This document shows, piece by piece, positions 1 through 10,832 of a stretch of DNA of 64,000 nucleotides (the first letter of the stretch is position 1; each line of letters begins with the position of its first letter). The position numbers and the translations under genes are program-made. The notes under the pieces were generated by a model. The model saw only the letters and a list, made by a program, of their open reading frames with translations. It had not been told where the DNA came from and ran no database searches. The DNA is from Wuchereria bancrofti (lineage: Eukaryota > Nematoda > Chromadorea > Rhabditida > Onchocercidae), in assembly GCA_005281725.1 (NCBI GenBank), contig SSBO01000009.1:2926163-2990162 (forward strand), in the 5' to 3' direction.

Positions 1-3000
1 CGCTGCTTCCTGAACAAGCAATTGGTTCTCTTCTCTTACACTCCTATAAACAGACACTATGATGGAAAATAAGTATATGAATGTATTGCAGTCAAATTGA
101 CAAATAATCAAAAGAAAAAACTGAAACAACAATGCTGTAGATGAATAGCATTATTAAAGAGACATACCATATTGGGGTTAGCATATTCAGGACTGTCGGA
201 AGAAAAGTTTTCGTGAGCTGAAAATATACTTAAGATTTAACAAAAAATATAAAGTGGAACTCTAGCTATTATCCATTAAGATCACCAGGATGGCTAATTC
301 AGTACAGTAATGACATATGTTACCACTCTTGGTTGTTAATTTTGACACTTTGTGACGTTAGCCATCTAACCTTTAATCAACCTAATGGTTATTTTAGTTC
401 CTTGTTCAACTCACTGTTTAATCGAAATGTTAGCATGGTTGCTTATATTAACAAATAGAGCATTACATTGTTTCTTGATTTTATATTTTCAAGCTACAAA
501 AGTTTTTTAATAAGTAACATGAACCTGCATTCAAGTCGGCAGTGCTAATATGAGGACCGTATTTTCCAGATCGACGACCTCTGTTTGTAGCATTTCTCTC
601 TCCTCGTCTACCCCAACAGCCATTATTTCGATTTAATGTTTGGCCAAAAGTATTTCGATTTTGCATGTTAATGCTTTCTTCAAAACTGTCATTATAATCG
701 AACTCTCTGTTGCATTCAATTGGACGATATCTGCTTTCCTCACAACTCCAGAAACGATCACAACCTCTTCTTAAAAGCTTATGTGATATCTTTTACTTTT
801 TACACTTCTTTTTATAATTTACTAAAGCACAAAATTTCCAACGTCTCAAAAACTTTGTACCGTACTGCCGAAAAATCAACAATAGCATTACATGGCACAC
901 AGTTAACGTATATAAGAGTGTTATATGTATATAAGTTAACGCATATAAGACTCCAAAACCAAATAAAAAAGGTAATTGCTACCTGTATGAGCTGCGCATA
1001 TCTTTATTCATGAAGAACGAATCCCTGGCATTATCACCTCGACCAAACTGTGCAAACGTTCGGTTTCCTTGGTTTCTGCTGATTATCTCACCAAAATTAG
1101 GTATCGTTGGCATCATTATAGGCATAATCATAGGATATGGAATACCAATTCCACAAATACCTGGCCTTTAACAAAAAAAGTAAGAAATTTATTTCTCATA
1201 TTCTACACTTGCCTCACTGAAAGTAATTTCACCTATTTTTAACTTTTTATTTGTATGTTGTCTTGCTAAAAACCGATGGTTAAATGTCTCATATTTGTCG
1301 TATTCAATTTGTTTCCTAGTTATACTGTCTAACTTATTTTCATATCATAATAAGAGGTGTAAATTAAACTTTGACCAGGTGCTGAAAGGCATGTTCGTTA
1401 TCATTGTGCTCATCAGAGAATTTCTACGCAATACTTCACCAATTTCCATATTTCTTTGGAAAGCTCTCAGAAATGCGCTGCTAACATATTGCAATGATGA
1501 ACAGGAGCACCATGGGGCAAAGAAATTACCTTGAAAAGTTATTGTGAAATTATGGAATCATGAATCAAATAAAGTGAAAAGTCTCTGAGTGCGTTCCCTT
1601 CTACATTAGAAAAATCATTACAATGGTCATTAAGATGGTTTGATGCTTTCAACCCAATATTCGAAATAACAATGTTAAATTCCAAATTCTCATTGAAGAT
1701 CTGCATGATTCCTTGTACATTATTACATAAAATTTGTATTTCTCTTTCTTTATGGATACATCTCAGAGCAATCATACGCCTTGTGCCATAAAACTGATCT
1801 TAACCGTAGATGCATTTCATTAAAAAATTTCTTAACCTAATTATCAGTCTATTTAGTTCTAATTCAAACTCATATGAAACTCAAGCTATTCAAGAACTCC
1901 GTCTGACTATCCTTAATATTCTTTTATATTTAAACTGAGTTTTGTTAACCGGAGAAACATACTGTATCCGTCAAAATTAAATGAAACAAGTGAATCGCGG
2001 GTGTTCGTCAATGTGTCTTCATCATCATCGATTCGATCAATATGCACGTTGAAAATGCCTTCTGAATCTCGTGATTTGATGGTAATTTCATATTCGCCAC
2101 CTTTTTCCAAATGCTACATAATTGTAACGATTACTCATTTGAATAAATCATAATTCAAATTCAATGAAAACTCAGTCTTATTAGCTATCATAAGGACAAA
2201 AAAAGCCTGAATGAGAAAAGCAACAACTGATTCAGAGTTGAATTACCTAGAAGCAAATTGAAAAATACAAGGCTGAATTACCTGCAAACGAATTCCACTT
2301 GCACATTTCTCAAGTCGACAGTGAAACAAAGCTACAGGTAAGTATAGGATTTTATCTCTCTGAAATTAAACAATCTGCTACAATGGTATATCAAGACAGA
2401 AAAAAATAACCGTCAAGATTGTTTCTGGCATTTAATACATACTTAATATCAATGGGACAGTACACTCGCACGTGACATCAATTCTTCAGCTTCGCTTTCT
2501 ATGTTATTCTCTCTTTTTTTGAAACTTAATACCATTTCCACTTCACCCTAATACAAAACTTATTATCTCTGAGCTCATTAAAAGTAGTAATGTATAGCAA
2601 TAGGCAAAGTACAATTAACCTTGTTAATCACTGATATATCAAATACATCACTGAATTTAATCCATTTGTAAAAACCATAGTCAACCAAGTATACAGAAAA
2701 TCTGGAATTCATTTACAAAGAGATAATTTCGTTATTAGACAAAGTGAAAGTGTTGAATGAAAATGTTATTTGAACGGAACATCAACCAAATATGAGAACT
2801 ATGTTGGAATAATAGTAGAATAAATAAAAATCCTAAGACAAACATCATCACTTTCACCCGTGGAATCCACAGACTGATAGCTTCGTCATGCATTCAAGTA
2901 AAAGAAAAAAAAATAAAATTTAAAAACGAACCTGTTTGTGCTATTCGCAAATTTGATTATTTCAGCACGACACAAGGAGCGACAACCACTATCAACGCTC

Positions 3001-5692
3001 GCTCTCACCAAGCAACCGACTCCGTTTAACTGGTGAACCAGCGACATGTCAAATTGCGGGCAAGTACTGTAGCGTTGTCGTCCTTCATGAAGAATCTTAA
3101 GAAAATCAAAACATAAGATTTTGCGAAAGGAAAAAATTATTAGTGTTTGTCAGAAAGTTGTACTGTACTAACTCTTTCTACGGTTGTAAAGATGTTCGGT
3201 TCGAAAACCGAAAAGGTGTCAGCTAGCGATGAATCAATTTTATCAAAACGAATGCGCATTGTACGAGGATAGACATATGGCACATATTCTTTAAATGCGT
3301 GTTGTTTGTACGGCAACTGAAAAAAAAAAAAACATTTCTCATAAGCTTATAACTTTTATTTCTGACCTTTACTAAAAGTTTTATTGTGATGTTATCTTTT
3401 TGCTGATAAAACAAACAATCCATATTTCTAACTGTTAATCATAGCTAACTATCTACTTCACATTGATCATGTATATTTTGAATTATTTTCATTAAACAGC
3501 GAAAAAAAAAGTAAAGAAATAGCAGAAAATTGGAATTGCTCAGCATACATCAGGTCTCGACTCCATAACGTACATGTTATCCATTTCTTCTGAATACAAG
3601 ATACAATTAGATATAAAAACAATCAGTGATGTCTCATAAAAATTTTAAGAAAATAAAAATTGAATTTTAAAAAATGGCGCACCGCGATCAAAGTCAAACC
3701 TAGCACCAGGGGAGCTTTCATCATAGTTACGGCGATCAAAGGGTATGCCGTTTCCAACAACTGCTGAATTCTTATCAAATTGCTGAAAAAGATAAAATTA
3801 TTAAATAAAAAGACACTTGAGTTTGAAAATAAAAAAAAAATTGCTTGGCAAAAAAAGAACTTAAATCTATTTACATTATTGCATTGATTTGTAAAACGGT
3901 TTTCAGTAAAAGTGTACGCTTCATTTCCATATGCATTCATTATCTCATCGTATTCTATAATATATATTTTAAGTATAACCTTTACAAAAACTTTGATTGC
4001 CTTATAAGTTTTTTCACTTAAAATAGTAATAACGACTAACACTGCTTAGCACTGCTAGCGTAAACAAAAAAACTAAACAATGGAAGAGAAAAAAGTTAGC
4101 TACGATAACCACCAAATAAGAATGATTCATTTCAGTCAACTAATTTGACAGAATAATTTGGGGAATTTGGTGGCAAAACATGAAAAACGATCAGTTTTTT
4201 TTCTGTCCTTTTTATTCCCAAGTAAATCTCTCTGAACAAAGCTAAAAACTTGTGTTCAGATCTAAGAAAATCCTGCTACTCATGTTTCAGGGATTTTAAG
4301 AGTTACCTTCTTGTTCATATTTTTCACCACTACTACCAAGCGCATTTCTACGGCATGCAATCGAATCACAATGATAGCGAAAAGGTCCTGTATGCTCTGG
4401 CACTGGTGAAATGTTAACATTCGGCTCCGATATGTCTATCAAATGCTACTTCATTAACACAAAAAGCAAAACTACCAATCATACGATTATTTCTGTGTAA
4501 ACAAAACTAATGTGCAAACATACCCTCCATGACAAATTTTGAACAATCTTGTCCATCTGCTGGTACCAAACTGATATCTTTTAATTCTGCATATCCACCG
4601 TTTCCATAAGAAACCAGTAATCGACCTTTAACACAAAGTCCCACGGACGGGATTACGACTAAGTTACCTGCAAAATTGACTTTAGCATTTACACATTACA
4701 AAATAATTAATGTTACAATGAATAAATGAATTTTAGTTTCGATTATCAACGCTACAGTAAGGTAATCGGATGATTTGAATATGAAAGAAATGAAACCGTT
4801 AATGCAGCGACATTCACGCCCGCTAATTTGTGCTGCCACTTCTCTCTGCTCTTCACCAGCATCAATAACCAAAATGGGACACATACAGTCGGTATCAATT
4901 TTAACACGTGAAGTCGATGGAAATAATGCATTTCGTTCCACTTCAACGTCGATTCCCTTATCAATCAAACGAACCTTGAATGGATGGATGTAACATGCTG
5001 TACAACTGATATCTTTAATTTTCATGAATCGAACGGTATTGAAATGTTTTTATTACTAAAAAAAAGTTATAAAAAAACTGTTTACATCCTTTTTTTTGAA
5101 AAGTTTTCTATGGTATTAATCATCCAAAATATCAGCATTCACAAAATCAAAGGAGATATCCCGCTTTCGTGTTACATATTTTATCACCAGCTTTTTCGAT
5201 AAAACTTAACAGTGGCAATTAACCTTTGTTAATCTTTCATTTTCGGAAATATCCTTCGCAGCAACACGTTCCACACACTGCCCAACACGAATTGTGAATA
5301 CAGTACCTGAAAATATTAATTTTCTAAATAAATAAATAATAAAGAAATACACTTAAGAGAAGTAGTACCATTTGACGAGTGATAAGACATTCGAAGGCTT
5401 TGTTTGCCCTGTCATTTATCAATCCCAATGACATGGAATATTAAGAATGAAGTAGAAAATACTAAAAGTAAATTTTGGAAACACTGATACCAAAATTATC
5501 GTCGTTGTTGTTGACATGATCTTCACAACTAAACAAATCCTGTGCTGCTCCGGTTTCGCCTCCTTCTCGCATTCTGGAATCGTCGCTAACAACGTGCGCC
5601 ACATAAATAATAACTTCAGAACCTTCACCAGAATCACTGACATGGCTGATGAAACCATCAAAATTAACCACTTTTATGAGCTCATCCGACAT
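1..5692 (-). CDS. Multi-tudor-domain protein (20 exons seen, 3' end beyond the window)
   Basis: I chained 20 exons by frame and splice phase: 5491-5692 (ATG 5690-5692), 5211-5306, 4797-4997, 4524-4667, 4307-4435, 3875-3954, 3683-3782, 3549-3589, 3173-3316, 2932-3095, 2620-2701, 2464-2547, 2282-2359, 1963-2113, 1622-1798, 1440-1529, 983-1160, 525-769, 168-217 and 1-43. They give about 826 residues, still open at position 1. Tudor signatures: residues 106-114 FKVRLIDKG after VGQCVERV; residues 176-189 ending LLVSYGN; and the clearest, residues 435-443 FSVYLVDYG after VGCLVRA (405-411). Residues 700-790 are rich in Arg, Gly and Asn. Tudor proteins usually bind methylated arginine and scaffold germline small-RNA granules; that role is inferred from the family. 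I cannot assign an orthologue. The chain after residue 565 (exons 15-17) rests on weaker splice choices. An alternative is two adjacent genes, but phases match throughout. Confidence 0.75.
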
Positions 5693-5725
5693 CTTTTTCC
5701 CACAATTTATCAGTCCGATCAATCT
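5693..5725 (-). promoter_or_regulatory. 5' leader and acceptor (trans-splice candidate) of the tudor gene
   Basis: On the minus strand a TCTGTTGCAG acceptor ends at 5724. It is followed by a 31-base leader and the ATG at 5690-5692. No open frame continues upstream in a way that suggests a coding exon. The site could receive a nematode spliced leader or end an intron in the 5'UTR; sequence alone does not separate these. Confidence 0.4.
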
Positions 5726-7507
5726 GCAACAGATAATTCCTATTTTTCAAATATAATCTCTTACAATAATTACTACCCTTTAACTATAACTATTGAAATA
5801 AACAACACTTAAGATGAAATGATGGAAGAGTAAAAAAGAGTAGGAATTGACATTATAAAGTTCCAACTTTTAGAATCAGTTTGCTTTTCTCAAATTATTC
5901 TTCAATCGGTCAAATAGAGCTATCCATCTATGATTCTAGAATGTGGACATATTTATCAAGAATTAGAAAAGATGAATAGTTCTAAGAGTCATTTGTAAGA
6001 ATGCACTGACCAACAATATAAATTGACGTTTGACGAAATTGAGAGTGCAGAAATGAAACTATATCATTCCAAAAATAATTCGCTTTTCAATCTATCATTC
6101 GTTTTCTTAAACTGAATTTCATACTATCTTATAGCGAAAATTTAGTACCTTGTGAGCGGATTTTAGCTCAGGTAAGGTAAAAAAGATTTACCTTTCTTAC
6201 AGAAAGATCGAGGATTTTGTTTACCCTGTCATTAACTTTCTATTTTTTTTAAAAAAGGAAAATATTCAAAAATACTTCTCTACAAAGTATTCAGAAATTT
6301 CTGTCTCATTTACTCACTTCACTGATTGTATAAATGCTATATTTGACTTATCATATTACTTTCCTTAACACTTCTTAATGCTAAGGTCAACTACGGTAAA
6401 CGAATAATTAAAAGTGGTTGGCTAAATTAATTACTAAAGAGTAAATGCTACACATCTAATCATCGCAATTATTGATATGCGCTAAACGTACGAGACACGT
6501 GACCTCCTAATCGAACGTCTGAGACTGTAGAAACCAACTGACTAACTTTCAATATGACTGACTGCAACAATGCGTGCAGGATATATTCACCAGTTTGCCA
6601 GTAAGAAGAAGAATATAAGACAAAAACTATTTATGCAAATTTTTTGCGCACTATGAAGAAAAAAAAAAAAGAATTGCAAGTAGTCAGTATAAATGTTGCC
6701 GTGTAGAAGTCATTATTATGTGTTATACGTAAAAGTGTAATTGTATATTTATATAAAACGAGAAGAGGAAGAGATATGCTGTTAATTGTTGAGGTATTTT
6801 TTTGATTAGCTATGATAATTTTAACTTAACCTTTTAAAGTTAAATTGGAATTTTTCTTGCCCCATAACAAAAAGATGAGAATTAAATTGTTTCGAGACAA
6901 ATCATCAAGTTTGCTTAGTCTGATTGCTTTAATCGATATTCTCACTGCTAACCATCATCATATAAACATATTTTATATTTATTTGATTTGTTTCGTTATT
7001 TTTTCACTTCCTTTCCAAATAATAAATATGAATGACCAATGGCGGTCAGTTAGTTATGTCATTACCAATCCATAAGGATAGTAATGGTTAGGCATCCATC
7101 GGTCATTCCACATTTCTTCTAATGAAATGCTAAGGACAAATCGGATGACACTGCAGGTAATTATGTCACAAAAGCGGTGAGCTAATAGTAATAGGATAGG
7201 ACAGGTCAAAAAGGTGTGATACAATGGATGAAACAATTATCCGAGCCATTTGTCCCTCTTCTCATCATCCTTCCTAGCAGTCATACAGCTGCTCACCCAC
7301 TTTCTTTTCAACATCTAAAATTCGTGCAAGAGAGCTGCAATAGTTAGAGAAAAGTCTAAAAACGCTGCCTTGTGAGTCTAGAAACGTTCACTTTTTCAGA
7401 TTTGAAGTTTTGATGTGCCGGGATTTTCTCTGTTTATCTTTGATACGTTACGCGATTGTACGATATATATTTTTTTAAAGAACGAATCTGATCGGTGCTG
7501 AACAAGA
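5726..7507. other. Divergent intergenic region between the tudor gene and bub3
   Basis: About 1.8 kb separates the two divergent starts, with no supported gene. It is AT-rich with a more balanced, GC-richer stretch around 7060-7420, which is the more likely promoter zone for bub3. Another acceptor-like CTTTTTCAG lies near 7392-7400, upstream of the bub3 ATG. The short open frames at 6845-7075 (+) and 7054-7236 (-) look like chance. Confidence 0.4.
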
Positions 7508-9735
7508 ATGTTTCATTTCGCAGGTGGTTCAACTGAGGGAACAATTCCACATCCAAGCAATACGCAAATCTCTAAAGTGCAGGTAATTATATTTATTTAT
7601 GTTTTTCTTCTGTAATCTATTAGTCTAGCTAATAGAATATTCGCGAATAGAATATACCTCTTTTCTTTTTTCTTGTAAGATTTTGGACTCTGGAAATTTG
7701 CAAAAAAATGTTTCTATTCGTTTTTCTCAAGTTTTTATGGAATGAAATAATGACACACTTGAATTTAGTTTTTCAGCCAATGTTTGCGAGAGTGAAACAT
7801 ATCTGTTAAAGTTTTATATTAGCTAAGATGGCAGCTGCGTTTGGTGATTGGTTAAGGCCAGTGCCCTGATATCGATACCTCAGAAGGGGAGATTGTTTGA
7901 TTTGGCCTTTCCCCTCTGCGTTTATCATTCGTTGTGGATAGACAATGCTATTACTATTATATAGATTGTCGGTCCAGTATACTTTTATCTAGTTGTTGTT
8001 CTGTTTGTTTCATTTGGCAGTGCTTATTTCAATGTTCTCTTTAACTACTTTTATTTCAGTTTTCACCAGATGATAATGGCCAGTTGCTTGCAGTGTCAAG
8101 TTGGGAAGGTACTGTCCGCATTTATCATTTTCCTGCTGGTCCAGTTACTGCACTCGAGAAGCGAATATATACACATACTAAGCCCGTTTTAGCATGCACT
8201 TTCTTTGTGAGTTATTACACTTTTTATGCGCTAGTAATTTGGTACGCAGGTGCTTTTGATCAAAGCAAAGTCTGATAAAAACTATGTCTTTTACAGAGTA
8301 AAAGTGATATTGCAAGTGGTGGTCTAGATAACTTAATTAAAACGTATAACATGGAGAGTGGTGTTGAATGTGTTTTGGGACATCATGAAGCACCTGTGCG
8401 ATGTCTAGAATATTGCAAAGAACACAACCTGGTAGCTTCAGGAGGATGGGATTCTGCAGTGATGGTGAGTGGATTAAATATGTTAGATATCAGGAAAATG
8501 GAATTATATATTTTCAATTTTTGTTGAATTATAACTTAAATGCAAGAAATTAGTGAGCAAATTAAAGAGGGTTTGAGATTTATTCAAAAAGAAAATATGG
8601 GACGGGAAATAAACTGTGTTTATTGTTAACTGGAGGGCTTTCTATCGGTGTCATGTTGTTCAGTTGTGGGATCCACGGTCAAAAAGTTCGGCTGGTTTTG
8701 GAAATAATGGAGATAAAGTTTATGCAATGGATGTACACGGTAGTCGGATTCTCGTTGGTACAAAAGATCGTAAAATAATTGTATGGGATGTGCGCAATCT
8801 TGGTGAACCTGAGCAGATACGTGATAGTCCACTCAAAGTACTTTTACTGCTTATTTTTGACTTAATTTATAATATGTACTGATTTATTGCCGTTGGTGCA
8901 AAGCTTTGTTTTTTTGTAATTCGGTTTTAGAAAGTATCTATTGTCATGAACAAAATATCTTTAGTCACATTTCAATTATACCTTCCTTGGCTCCTTACTA
9001 TCGGCACGGCACGAGTGTTTCAAAGTTTTCTCTTTTCAGTTTCAAACGCGAGCTGTGAAATGCTTTCCAACTGGCGAAGCTTTTGTTGTTGCTTCTATTG
9101 AAGGGCGTGTGGCAGTGGAATATTTCGATATGTCAGCAGAAGTTCAGAAAAACAAATATGCTTTTAAATGTCACCGTGAAAAGGATGAATCTGGTACCGA
9201 AATGATATACCCCGTAAACTGCATCGATTTTCATCCCATACATAACACTTTTGTTACTGGAGGTATGTTGCAGTTTGTGAAGATGAACAACATTTTTGTT
9301 ATTACGGAAAGTGGGCTAGTTCAGTGAGCCAAATGATACTTATGTAAGAAAAAAAATAGGTGATAGCACTTATGTACGGAATACTTGTTTTCAGGTTCGG
9401 ATGCACTCGTAAATATTTGGGATCCATTTAACAGGAAACGAATATGTCAACTGCATAAGTTCGTTTATATATTTAGTTAGCAAAGTTTTATTCACTATAT
9501 TAATTTCATTAATTTATGGAGTAGAAGAATTGCAATGTTTCTAGTGCATGAAACATAATCAAAATTGTTTTTCCGGTTTCCGACAGGCATCATGAGCGTT
9601 TCATTCAATGCAACTGGAACACAGTTAGCAATCGCAGCTTCTTATATGAATGAATTGAAAGAACGCCCTAATCCAGAACCCGAAAGTACAGTTGTGGTGA
9701 GAAAGATCACAGATGTGGAAGCAAGGCCGAAGTGA
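7508..9735 (+). CDS. bub3: Mitotic checkpoint protein Bub3 (WD40 propeller)
   Basis: Seven exons: 7508-7582, 8060-8206, 8297-8464, 8664-8837, 9040-9262, 9395-9462 and 9587-9735 (stop TGA 9733-9735), about 335 residues, close to the family's ~330. Bub3 binds GLEBS motifs of Bub1 and BubR1/Mad3 and brings them to kinetochores in the spindle checkpoint. Diagnostic stretches include SSWEGTVR, GGWDSAV, LWDPRSK, IEGRVAVEY, KYAFKCHR, NCIDFHPIHNTF and a C-terminus ending TDVEARPK, matching animal Bub3 (TDAETKPK in human). The first exon has a second acceptor-like motif (TTTCGCAG, ending 7521) just after the ATG; splicing there would remove that start. Exon 6 ends in phase 0 while exon 7 (from 9587) needs one carried base, so that join is unresolved. 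Family assignment is secure. Confidence 0.93.
7829..7915 (+). repeat. tRNA-like (SINE-like or tRNA-relic) segment in bub3 intron 1
   Basis: This GC-richer patch sits in an otherwise AT-rich intron. It has an A-box-like stretch GGTGATTGGTTAAGGC (7843-7858) and, about 35 bases on, a degenerate B-box-like GATTGTTTGATTTGG (7891-7905). A short AGGGGA/TCCCCT inverted pair surrounds the second box. I could not fold a full cloverleaf, so this is not called a functional tRNA; a decayed tRNA or tRNA-derived SINE is the best guess. Confidence 0.35.
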
Positions 9736-9814
9736 TATATTTCTTTTAATTTTCACAATCTGTTATTTATGAATTATCGAATGACTGTACGAATGCAATT
9801 ATCCTCAGTGAAGC

Positions 9815-10818
9815 TCATATCAAAGTGACTTTGAATGTGTTTTGCCATGGTGCTGACCAAACTTCTATTTTGAATTGCTGAAAAAATTCGTAATTTCGAT
9901 AGCTAAGGAGTAATGAATCATTTTAAGCCTTTACCTTAACGGACGGAATGAATAATTGCCGGTTTTTTTTTTCTCATTTGTTAAATTTTTTGATACTGCA
10001 ATTCATTGTTTGTTTTCTTGATAAATGAATTTGCAAGCAAGAGTTCCAAAGGATGAAACTTTTGTTTCTTGAAGCTACTAAATTTTCGAGTTAGATAACA
10101 CAAATGTTTGAATGGCACATATTTTACCTTTTTCGATTTGCTGTTGTCGATAGTACATTTCATTGGATTCATTCCAACAGCACCCTGCAGAATAAATGGT
10201 TTTGAAAGCCTTTAGATCTTTAACTTATGAGCCAGAACATTGCCCTCATAAGTGAGATAGTGGCATGAGATAAATCTGAACAAGTTCATTATTTTCTTTT
10301 TAGACTCATGCCTCATTGCATCTGCTTGAAAACAAGAGTTTTCTTCTATGAAGCATGAAAATACTACTCAGTGAAGAAAATTAGAATTCGTGTTTGTAAG
10401 GCCTATATATTTGCGCAATATTCGAATAAATGTTAAGACATGCCTTTCTACAGGTGGTCGGTGCAGCAAGGATTGTGAGGTAGTATTTGATTCCGGCTAC
10501 CACCTGAGTTTGAGCACTGATAACTTTCACCAGTTTATAGAGATTTCTGTAGTTAGTCTGCTCGTTCACTTGTTCCATCGCTTTTTCTGCTACTTCCTGC
10601 AGGGAAGAAACGTTGAACATCTCTACCTTTTCTTTTAATTTCAGTTTGATATATCCTCTATTTCATTATTGAAAACAAAAATGTAGGCATTTATAAAAGT
10701 AATATACCTGTATTTCTGCATCATCTTCATTATATGTTGTTCTGCCTAGTCGTATTTCCCTAGCAAAACTTTTAGATATAATTAATAACACTGAAAACCA
10801 TACAATCGGGAAGAACAT
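9815..10818 (-). CDS. Secreted type-2 cystatin (cysteine protease inhibitor)
   Basis: Four exons, all phase 0: 10708-10818 (ATG 10816-10818), 10444-10596, 10128-10184 and 9815-9877 (stop 9815-9817), 127 residues. Residues 1-19 form a signal peptide (MFFPIVWFSVLL... with Ala19 as likely cleavage site). The three contact elements of cystatins are present: a Gly near the mature N-terminus (LG, 24-25), QVVAG at 68-72 and P-W at 117-118 in EVWSAPW. Cys86 and Cys98 could form the conserved disulfide. Cystatins block papain-like proteases; filarial cystatins are secreted and modulate host antigen processing (family knowledge). The S-N-D legumain site of filarial CPI-2 corresponds to T-N-Y here, so legumain inhibition is uncertain. 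Intron 2 (10185-10443) appears to be GC-AG. Resemblance to onchocystatin is strongest in order and spacing of motifs. The gene converges on bub3 with 79 bases between stops. Confidence 0.9.
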
Positions 10819-10832
10819 CTGCAATTTATGCG
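10819..10832 (-). promoter_or_regulatory. Acceptor abutting the cystatin start codon
   Basis: On the minus strand AAATTGCAG lies immediately before the ATG, leaving no leader of its own. This fits spliced-leader trans-splicing at the start codon, or an intron ending there. The second cystatin gene has the same TTGCAG-ATG arrangement. Confidence 0.45.

Noticed and set aside
5516..5812. 98-codon plus-strand frame
   Set aside because: It lies opposite the first tudor-gene exon, which has a better start, donor and downstream chain.
8626..8832. 68-codon minus-strand frame
   Set aside because: Shadow of Bub3 exon 4.
10390..10638. 82-codon plus-strand frame
   Set aside because: It is the shadow of the cystatin exon on the minus strand.
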